Part shown: piece after piece, positions 1 to 6,324 of the stretch
Position numbering within the stretch: the first letter of the stretch is position 1
How the letters are laid out: each line of letters opens with the position of its first letter
From: an uncultured Porphyromonas sp.
Lineage (GTDB): Bacteria; Bacteroidota; Bacteroidia; Bacteroidales; Porphyromonadaceae
Direction of reading: 5' to 3'
NCBI GenBank assembly: GCA_947253195.1
Contig: CAMXXM010000069.1
Location: forward strand, 1-7,264
DNA length: 7,264 nucleotides
Position numbers and translations under genes: made by a program
The notes under the pieces: model-generated
Seen by the model: the letters and a program-made list of their open reading frames with translations, nothing else
Database searches by the model: none
Told to the model about the DNA's origin: nothing

Positions 1-187
1 CTTTTCCCTCTTTCTGTCTCTCCACTCTAACTAATGATGAAAGGACGTCAGCTTGGTAGCGACTGTTAAATCTGGACAATAGCTATTATGATTGCTGAAA
101 TAACTATCTTTGCTAAGCAAGAGTATCCCATTCATTTTTGGATGAGGAAGCCTACGGATAATATTTCATTCTTTTTACTTACAACTT
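1..187. other. AT-rich non-coding leader upstream of the susC-like gene
   Basis: No convincing gene is seen on either strand. The base composition is clearly AT-richer than the following coding sequence. An open frame beginning at 88 runs into the susC-like gene in another frame and resembles no known protein. The stretch probably holds the promoter and 5' untranslated region of the SusC/SusD operon. No end of an upstream gene could be recognised at the left edge. Confidence 0.6.
105..112 (+). promoter_or_regulatory. Candidate -7 promoter element for the SusC/SusD operon
   Basis: TATCTTTG matches the Bacteroidota -7 consensus TAnnTTTG exactly. It would place transcription start near 118-122 and give a leader of about 70 bases before the ATG at 188. 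No good TTTG -33 box lies at the usual distance of about 19-20 bases upstream; the nearest TTG (92-94) is too close. A weaker alternative is TTTG at 137-140 followed by TAATATTT at 159-166, which would give a very short leader. An 8-base motif with two free positions can occur by chance, so this is a suggestion only. Confidence 0.4.
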
Positions 188-3100
188 ATGATTCACACTC
201 TTACCAATCGAAAGGTGTGGCTCGCCTTAGCCCTCACGCTGCTCTCCCTTGTGGGGCTCAGGGCTCAGACCATAGACGTGACCGGACAGATCACAGATGT
301 GGATGGTGAGCCTATTATGGGTGCCATCATCAAGGTGTCGGGCGATGCCAAGAATGGTGCCTCATCTGACATTGATGGACACTTCAAGCTCTCCGCCGTG
401 CCCTCCAATGGCACGCTGATCGTCTCGTACATCGGCATGAGCACCGAGGAGGTGGCGGTGTCAGGTCGCAAGCAGATCACCATTGTGCTGCATGAGGATG
501 CAGAGCTCCTTGGCGAGGTGGTAGTGACCGCTCTCGGCATCAAGCGCGAGAAGCGCTCTCTCGGCTATGCCCTGCAAGAGGTCAAGGGGGAAGACCTCCT
601 CAAGGGACGCGAGACCAACATCACCAACTCTCTCACAGGTAAGGTGGCCGGTCTGCAGGTCGTCAAGGGAGGTGGCGGTATAGCCGGATCCTCCAAGATT
701 GTCCTCCGAGGCAATAACTCGCTGACAGGTGACAATCAACCGCTCATCGTGATCGATGGTGTGCCGATGGACAACTTCACCGGTGCGTCCAATAACGACT
801 TCTGGAATCCTTCTCTCGATATGGGTAATGGTCTCGGCGACCTCAATCCCAATGACATCGCCTCCATGTCAGTCCTTAAGGGTGCAAGTGCGGCCGCCCT
901 CTACGGCTCTCGTGCCGGCAATGGCGTGATCCTGATCACCACGAAGACCGGAATGGCACAGAAGGGCCTCGGCATCACCATCTCCTCCACCACCGGCTGG
1001 GAGACCATCTTTATGACTCCCAAAGTACAGAAGAGCTATGGACAAGGGGCCTCCGGGGTCTTCAATGCCGAGAGCGAATCCAGCTGGGGACCCAAGCTGG
1101 ATGGGACAGCTGTCAAGCAATGGGACGGCAAAGAGTCGCCACTGCAGTACTACGACAATGTCGCCGGCTTTCTCCGCACCGGCATCAATACGCAAAACTC
1201 TGTGGCCCTCTCCCGCTCTATCGGCAAGGGATCATCGATCTACAGCTCCATCACCCACGCATACAATAAGGATATGACTCCGGAGTCGAGGCTGAGTCGT
1301 CTCAATATGATCTCACGCTTCGTCTCCACATTTGGTGAGGAGGACGCCTGGACCGTAGATGCCAAGGTGCAATACATCCGCACCGACGTACACAATCGTC
1401 CTATCGGAGGTAACCGTGCGGACAATTACTTCAGTACACTTCTGACGATGCCGGGCAATGTCGACATCACCTCCCTCAGTGCCGCCGTCGACGAGTATGG
1501 TCGTCACATCTGGTACAATCCCAAGAGCGGACTCAATCCCTACTGGGCCACCAAGTACTACAATAACGATGACATCCGTGACCGGTTCCTTATGAACGGG
1601 TCTGTCAAGTATCGATTCGTCGACTGGGCAACCATTGAGCTACGAGGAGGATCCGACCTCTACACCACCAATAGAGAGACCAAGATGTGGTCCAAGGGTC
1701 CCATCAAGACCAACGGCTCCTACTCCTCCCACAAGGATGTCTTCAGAGAGACCAACCTAAGCTTCCTCCTCTCCGCAGGTAAAGATCAGCTATGGGGCGA
1801 CTTCGGTCTCCACGGCACCTTTGGCGGAAACTTAATGGCTCGTCACTTCTCCAGTGTCGGCGTCACCGTCGGCGAGCTCGCCGTCCCGGATCTCTTCAGT
1901 GTCAATAACAGCGTGGGCAATCCCGCACTTGACGAGGGAAAGAGCGATCACAAGATCAACTCCCTCTACGGCACTCTACAGGCTAATTATGCCGGATGCC
2001 TCTATATAGACCTCACCGGACGAAACGACTGGAGCTCTACGCTGAGCAAGGCAAACAGATCCTTCTTCTACCCCTCTGTCAGCACATCATTCATCTTCTC
2101 CGACCTGATCCGCGAGGCGGCCGGTGACCGTGCCGACTGGCTCACCTTTGGGAAACTCCGTGCCTCCTACGCCTCTGTCGGCAACGACATGGGACCCTAC
2201 CAGCTCTACAACACCTATAAGATCTCGCGCGACCCCAATGGCAACATCGTCGCCTCCAAAAACGACATCCTCTTCGACGAAAATGTGAAGAATGAGCTGA
2301 TCAACTCTTGGGAGATCGGACTGGAGGGGAAGTTTTTCGACAGCAGGCTCTCCTTTGACTTCGCCTTCTACAAGTCCAATGCTGTCAACCAGCTCCTCAA
2401 CATCCCCATCAACGGACTAGAGGGATACAAGTACCGCAAGATCAACGCAGGAGACATCGAGAACAAGGGATTTGAACTCATGATCGATGCCACCCCCGTA
2501 CTGACGAAAGACTTCAGCTGGAGCATCACTGCCAACCTCTCCAAGAACATCAATACCGTCCGGGAGCTTGCTGAGGGTGTGACACAGTATAGCCTTGGGG
2601 ATTTCGACAACATCTCCATCTTCGCGGCCGCCGGTCAGCGGTATGGAGCGATCTACGGCAGTAAGTTTGCCCGTGTGGAGGACAAGAAGAGCCCCTACTA
2701 CGGCAAGATCATCGTCGACGACAAGGGTGTACCGAATGCCGCCGATGGACAGCACTATCTCGGCAATCAGCAACCTGACTTCCTCCTCGGTCTCACCAAC
2801 ACCCTCACCTACAAGGGACTCCAGCTCAGCTTCCAGATCGACGGTCGCTTCGGTGGTAAGATCTACTCTTTCACCAACTATGCCCTCAAGAAGTCCGGTC
2901 GATCCATCCTCACGGTAGGCGACAATGGAGAGCGGAGTGACTTTGTCTACGACGGTGTCGTAAAAGATGGCGACGGCTATAAGCCCAATGACGTAAAAGT
3001 CAGCCGCCAAGACTTCTGGTCTCAGCTCTCCGGCAAGTCCAGTGGCAACGCCGGCATCACAGAGGACAACCTCTTCGATGCGACCAACATCCGACTCCGC

Positions 3101-3325
3101 AACATCAGTCTCAGCTACACCCTCCCGGGCACATGGCTTGACGGCACCGCTGTAAGGGGAGCTAAGGTGGGTCTCACAGCCAATGACCTCTGGATGATCA
3201 CCAGCCACCTCAATGGCATCGATCCTGAGTCCGTCTACGCTACAGGATCCAATGCTGTCGGACTGGAGGCTCTTGCCCCACCCACGACACGCTCCTTCTA
3301 CATCAATTTCTCCATTAACTTCTAA
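188..3325 (+). CDS. SusC/RagA-family TonB-dependent outer-membrane transporter
   Basis: A complete 1045-residue protein, normal length for the family. Residues 1-26 are a signal peptide (hydrophobic core followed by LRAQ). About 28-105 form a carboxypeptidase-regulatory-like beta-sandwich domain, typical of SusC proteins. A TonB-box-like segment with EVVVT lies at 110-114. The plug domain follows to about 255, with the SusC hallmarks IDGVP (189-193) and LKGASAAALYGSRAGNG starting at 230. The rest is a 22-strand-type beta barrel ending in the aromatic residues INFSINF, as expected for insertion by the BAM machinery. There is no STN domain before the beta-sandwich domain, so the protein does not look like a transducer to an anti-sigma factor. 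The ATG at 188 directly precedes the signal peptide; no Shine-Dalgarno is visible, as is usual in this phylum. It imports a ligand captured with the SusD partner encoded 17 bases downstream. The substrate is unknown. Confidence 0.95.
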   Translation: MIHTLTNRKVWLALALTLLSLVGLRAQTIDVTGQITDVDGEPIMGAIIKVSGDAKNGASSDIDGHFKLSAVPSNGTLIVSYIGMSTEEVAVSGRKQITIVLHEDAELLGEVVVTALGIKREKRSLGYALQEVKGEDLLKGRETNITNSLTGKVAGLQVVKGGGGIAGSSKIVLRGNNSLTGDNQPLIVIDGVPMDNFTGASNNDFWNPSLDMGNGLGDLNPNDIASMSVLKGASAAALYGSRAGNGVILITTKTGMAQKGLGITISSTTGWETIFMTPKVQKSYGQGASGVFNAESESSWGPKLDGTAVKQWDGKESPLQYYDNVAGFLRTGINTQNSVALSRSIGKGSSIYSSITHAYNKDMTPESRLSRLNMISRFVSTFGEEDAWTVDAKVQYIRTDVHNRPIGGNRADNYFSTLLTMPGNVDITSLSAAVDEYGRHIWYNPKSGLNPYWATKYYNNDDIRDRFLMNGSVKYRFVDWATIELRGGSDLYTTNRETKMWSKGPIKTNGSYSSHKDVFRETNLSFLLSAGKDQLWGDFGLHGTFGGNLMARHFSSVGVTVGELAVPDLFSVNNSVGNPALDEGKSDHKINSLYGTLQANYAGCLYIDLTGRNDWSSTLSKANRSFFYPSVSTSFIFSDLIREAAGDRADWLTFGKLRASYASVGNDMGPYQLYNTYKISRDPNGNIVASKNDILFDENVKNELINSWEIGLEGKFFDSRLSFDFAFYKSNAVNQLLNIPINGLEGYKYRKINAGDIENKGFELMIDATPVLTKDFSWSITANLSKNINTVRELAEGVTQYSLGDFDNISIFAAAGQRYGAIYGSKFARVEDKKSPYYGKIIVDDKGVPNAADGQHYLGNQQPDFLLGLTNTLTYKGLQLSFQIDGRFGGKIYSFTNYALKKSGRSILTVGDNGERSDFVYDGVVKDGDGYKPNDVKVSRQDFWSQLSGKSSGNAGITEDNLFDATNIRLRNISLSYTLPGTWLDGTAVRGAKVGLTANDLWMITSHLNGIDPESVYATGSNAVGLEALAPPTTRSFYINFSINF

Positions 3326-3342
3326 GCAGGATTGCCATAGTT

Positions 3343-5397
3343 ATGAAACGACACTTATACACCTCTCTCGCCACGGCAATCCTCGCCGGCGGTCTGGCTG
3401 CCGGCTGTGCCGACTTTGACGAGATCAATAAGAACCCCTACGCCGCCGGAGCGGACGTGGTCGAGACGGAGTACTTCATCAACAGCTCCATCATCGGTGC
3501 TCAGATGGATCCTCACATCGCCGAGCGTGTCTTCGTACTCTACTGGAAGGACGCCGGGCATATGGATAACATCGGCACTCTCTCCACAATGTCCCAGGAT
3601 GGAAAATGGACGAACGACTACTTCCGCTACCTCACTGAGTGGCTTACCAATATCAATAGTGCCATCGCCCTACACACAGAGCGGAAGGCAAATGGCGCCG
3701 TCCTCCCCTCCGCAGAGAACATCTATCAGTGTGCACGCATCTGGCGAGCATATTTGATGAGTGAGTTTGTGGACAACTTCGGCCCAATGCCCATCGAGGC
3801 CTTTACCGGGACACACGTCTCCTTCAATACCGTCGAGGAGGTCTACACGTTCCTACTCAAGGAACTGGAGGAAGCCACAGGAGCAATTAATCCCGATGTC
3901 ACTGCACCCGATGCGGCGAAGAAGCTTGACCCAGCCTACGGCTACGACTTTGAGAAGTGGCAGCGGTACGGCAACTCTCTCCGCATGCGCCTGGCGATGC
4001 GTATCGTCAATGCAGACCCTACCCTGGCGAAGAAGCACTTTGAGTCAGCCGTCGCCACAGGCAAGTTCATCTCCACACTCAGTGAGACTTTCTCCGTACA
4101 GGAGAAAGACGGATGGGATCCTCTCGCCGGCGTAATGACCCGCCAGTGGAACGACCAACTCCTCTCCTCCACGCTCAATAACCTCTACACCGGCCTCGGT
4201 GGCATCTCCTCAGAGCGTCAGATCGGAGAGTATGCACGCACCACCGTACCGAAGCTCAACGAAGCAGCCAAGACACAGCGCGAGAAGAGCATCGCTGAGG
4301 GGACTAAGTATGCCAAGGGCGACAGCCTTGTGCCGATCCGACTGAAGTTTTGCCCCGCTGACTGGATGGGCATCAGGTATGAGGATCAGTTTGCCGGTGC
4401 CACCAATGACCCCTCTGCAGGATTTTGGCTGGATGGGCTCCCTCACGCCATTGATCCGCGCGCATACGTTGCTTACGGCATCCCCGGGGACATTAACAAT
4501 CCTCGCTTCTGCAAGTACCCTTCATCGAATCAGAGTTGGGGAGCCACCACATGGCCTCTGCTGAAAAAAGAGGAGGGCAAGGAGAAGGCCGACACTCTCG
4601 TCGTACTCAACGCTGCCTTCACCTGGAATGCTCCCGTCGGTGGATCATGGGGGGGCAAGGGCGATCTGAATATGCTCTCCGGACGCAACGGCACCACCCC
4701 CCGTCTCGTCCTCCCATTCCGCAACAGCACGCTTCGTCGCGTCTTCTTTGCTTCTTGGGAGAGCTACTTCCTCATCGCCGAGGCGGCAGTAAGGGGATGG
4801 AGTGTCCCGATGGACGGCAAGAGTGCCTACGAGCAGGGGATACGAGAGAGCTTTACCTATATGGATGACATCCTCCCCGGATCTAACCTCAAAGGCTCTC
4901 TCGACGAATATTTGGCGTCCAAGGACTACAATCGCGTAGGAACCTCCGTTGCCTGGGATCATATCACCGAGCCGCCGGCGACAGTGCCCATGCACTATCG
5001 AGACGGCAAGACAGGTAAGGTCGACAGCTACGACTATGCCTATCCGGTCAATGGACTCTACAAGGATGGGACAGTACGCAATGACCATCTGACAAAGATC
5101 CTCACGCAGAAGTTCATCGCCCAAGTGCCGTGGCTTCCCCTCGAGACATGGAGTGATCACAGACGACTGGGGCTACCTTTCTTTGAAAACCCTGCCGTCG
5201 AGAAGCCCATCGTTGCCATGCCCGGTCTCACGCTTAAAACTGCAAAGACGAGTAAGTGGGAGTTCTTCCCACAGCGCCTGCCCTACCCGACCTCGCTGAA
5301 GAACAATTCCCCGAAGGACTACGCTGATGCCCTCTCCAAGCTCAACGGTCCTGACGAGATAGGCACGCCGCTTTGGTGGGCTGCCTACAAGAAGTAA
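3343..5397 (+). CDS. SusD/RagB-like surface lipoprotein (SusD-like_2 type)
   Basis: A complete 684-residue protein, somewhat long for a SusD homologue. The signal peptide ends in the lipobox LAAGC, with Cys22 as the lipidated residue. The next residues are acidic (ADFDE), which fits the Bacteroidota lipoprotein export signal and surface exposure. Family signatures: DFDEINKNP at 24-32, NSLRMRLAMRI at 211-221 in the helical TPR-like region, SYFLIAEAAVRGW at 474-486, and the late motif ETWSDHRRLGLP around 602-613. These resemble the SusD-like_2 branch rather than starch-binding SusD. It should act as the ligand-binding lid on the transporter encoded 17 bases upstream, in the same transcript; a hairpin follows 13 bases after the stop. 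Residues about 260-450 contain stretches I could not match to family motifs and may include an insertion. The ligand is not predictable: no degradative enzyme gene is adjacent. Confidence 0.92.
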   Translation: MKRHLYTSLATAILAGGLAAGCADFDEINKNPYAAGADVVETEYFINSSIIGAQMDPHIAERVFVLYWKDAGHMDNIGTLSTMSQDGKWTNDYFRYLTEWLTNINSAIALHTERKANGAVLPSAENIYQCARIWRAYLMSEFVDNFGPMPIEAFTGTHVSFNTVEEVYTFLLKELEEATGAINPDVTAPDAAKKLDPAYGYDFEKWQRYGNSLRMRLAMRIVNADPTLAKKHFESAVATGKFISTLSETFSVQEKDGWDPLAGVMTRQWNDQLLSSTLNNLYTGLGGISSERQIGEYARTTVPKLNEAAKTQREKSIAEGTKYAKGDSLVPIRLKFCPADWMGIRYEDQFAGATNDPSAGFWLDGLPHAIDPRAYVAYGIPGDINNPRFCKYPSSNQSWGATTWPLLKKEEGKEKADTLVVLNAAFTWNAPVGGSWGGKGDLNMLSGRNGTTPRLVLPFRNSTLRRVFFASWESYFLIAEAAVRGWSVPMDGKSAYEQGIRESFTYMDDILPGSNLKGSLDEYLASKDYNRVGTSVAWDHITEPPATVPMHYRDGKTGKVDSYDYAYPVNGLYKDGTVRNDHLTKILTQKFIAQVPWLPLETWSDHRRLGLPFFENPAVEKPIVAMPGLTLKTAKTSKWEFFPQRLPYPTSLKNNSPKDYADALSKLNGPDEIGTPLWWAAYKK

Positions 5398-5410
5398 GCA
5401 TACTAAGTCA

Positions 5411-5454
5411 AAGAGGGGCTGTGTCGTCGGATTACCGAGGACACAGCCCCTCTT
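5411..5454 (+). terminator. Strong stem-loop terminator after the SusC/SusD operon
   Basis: Bases 5411-5425 pair perfectly with 5440-5454 (15 base pairs, core GGGGCTGTGTC). After one G-G mismatch (5426/5439), TCGG at 5427-5430 pairs with CCGA at 5435-5438 around an ATTA loop. The base of the stem is AAGA/TCTT. No long T-run follows on the + strand (GTATTC), so intrinsic termination may be imperfect. Position, 13 bases after the susD-like stop codon, supports a role as terminator or 3' end stabiliser. On the - strand a short T-run follows, so it may work in both directions. Confidence 0.85.
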
Positions 5455-5700
5455 GTATTCCGAGTGTTTGGCAGAAGAGACTCGTACAGACTGCTCTCCT
5501 TTTCTCATATATCTTGAGACCTTTGATGATTACCGAAAGATAAATACCCTTTAAGAAACCATCTGAGAGACTTACCAATGACTATACCGCTTCATTTCTA
5601 ATGCATCGCCCCGGAGGGCAAGTATGTGGATCTCTCCATCTGATTCCATTGCATTCTTGGTACCTTTGGGTGACAAGGATAAGATAACTATATCACCACT
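5455..5700. other. AT-rich intergenic spacer
   Basis: The stop-to-start gap between the susD-like and lipocalin genes is 303 bases; after the hairpin, 246 bases remain. No open frame of note, tRNA or recognisable riboswitch is visible. Only weak structures were seen: TCTCA/TGAGA at 5503-5507 and 5515-5519, and GCCC/GGGC at 5608-5611 and 5616-5619, both too short to call. The last 40 bases hold a promoter-like motif. The spacer is AT-richer than the flanking genes. Confidence 0.6.
5661..5668 (+). promoter_or_regulatory. Candidate -7 promoter element for the lipocalin-msrAB operon
   Basis: TACCTTTG matches TAnnTTTG exactly and lies 32 bases before the lipocalin ATG, giving a predicted start of transcription near 5675 and a leader of about 25 bases. 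As with the upstream operon, no clear -33 TTTG stands at the ideal distance; TTG at 5649-5651 is too near. Location between a terminator and the next gene makes it more believable than the motif alone. Confidence 0.5.
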
Positions 5701-6324
5701 ATGATCATGAAAGCAAAGAATCTACTTATAGCCCTTACAGGCACCGCTGCCGCAGCCGGCGCTGCTGCTTACTACTACATCTGGAAAAAGATGGGGCTGC
5801 CCCGGGGAGCCTGGCCGGTGAGAGGCTTCGACCTGGAGCGCTACCTCGGCAAGTGGTACGAGATCGCCCGCCTCGACTCACGCTTCGAGAAAGATCTTGA
5901 CAACACCACCGCCGAGTACTCCCTCAATGACGACGGCACCATCCGAGTCGTCAATAGCGGCTACGACCTCAAGAGAGAGCGCTGGAGCGACTCCATCGGC
6001 AGGGCTAAGCCTATCGAGGACCCTGAGGTGGCGCGGCTGATGGTCTCCTTCTTCGGTCCCTTCTACAGCTCGTACAACATCGTGGAGCTCGACCCGGACT
6101 ATCGCTATGCGCTCGTCGTCGGTCGCAATACCGACTACGTATGGCTCCTCTCCCGCACCATGGAGATGCCGGAGGAGGTGAAGGAGCTCTTCGTCTCCAA
6201 GGCCAAGGCGCTCGGCTACGACACCGAACGCCTCGTCTGGGTCGAGCAAGGTACCCGCGAGCGTCCCGTGGAGCCTGAGACAGATGAGGATCTCGAGGAC
6301 GAGGATGAGGAGACGGACGACTGA
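5701..6324 (+). CDS. blc: Blc-type lipocalin with N-terminal hydrophobic anchor and acidic tail
   Basis: A 207-residue member of the bacterial lipocalin (Blc/apolipoprotein D-like) family. The lipocalin signature GKWYEIAR is at 50-57, preceded by FDLERYLG; the second conserved region, TDYVWLLSR, is at 144-152. The fold is an eight-stranded barrel that binds fatty acids, lysophospholipids or similar ligands in the envelope. Unlike E. coli Blc, it has no lipobox cysteine: residues 7-28 are a hydrophobic, Ala- and Tyr-rich segment flanked by lysines, so it is probably held by an uncleaved membrane anchor, or cleaved at an Ala-rich site. Residues 191-207 form a tail of mostly Asp and Glu. Start at 5701 or at the second ATG (5707, giving MKAKNLL); nothing in the sequence decides. 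The last 20 bases overlap the msrAB gene, so the two are probably translated together. Ligand and physiological role are inferred from the family only. Confidence 0.9.
   Translation: MIMKAKNLLIALTGTAAAAGAAAYYYIWKKMGLPRGAWPVRGFDLERYLGKWYEIARLDSRFEKDLDNTTAEYSLNDDGTIRVVNSGYDLKRERWSDSIGRAKPIEDPEVARLMVSFFGPFYSSYNIVELDPDYRYALVVGRNTDYVWLLSRTMEMPEEVKELFVSKAKALGYDTERLVWVEQGTRERPVEPETDEDLEDEDEETDD
6305..6324 (+). other. 20-base overlap of lipocalin 3' end and msrAB 5' end
   Basis: The lipocalin stop TGA is at 6322-6324; the msrAB ATG is at 6305 in the +1-shifted frame. The sequence before and through the overlap is a GA-rich tract (GAG, GAC and GAT codons). In the lipocalin frame it encodes the acidic tail; in the msrAB frame it reads Arg and Thr codons and supplies the positively charged n-region of the signal peptide. 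GAGG immediately before the ATG is purine-rich but too close to be a normal Shine-Dalgarno. The arrangement suggests that ribosomes finishing the lipocalin start msrAB. Confidence 0.75.

Noticed and set aside
88..309. 73-codon + strand frame as a leader peptide or small gene
   Set aside because: It overlaps the susC-like gene in another frame for over half its length, and its candidate promoter motif would lie inside it. No known leader-peptide features.
2417..3208. 263-codon open frame on the - strand inside the susC-like gene
   Set aside because: It lies fully antisense to a well-supported beta-barrel sequence. The C/G-rich third positions of the sense gene suppress stops in the antisense frame, and the translation shows no recognisable domain.
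4645..5160. 171-codon open frame antisense to the susD-like gene
   Set aside because: Shadow of a strongly coding region; no family resemblance and no start context.
5503..5519. Small inverted repeat TCTCA/TGAGA in the spacer
   Set aside because: Five base pairs with a seven-base AT loop are expected by chance in 300 bases; no link to a gene start.
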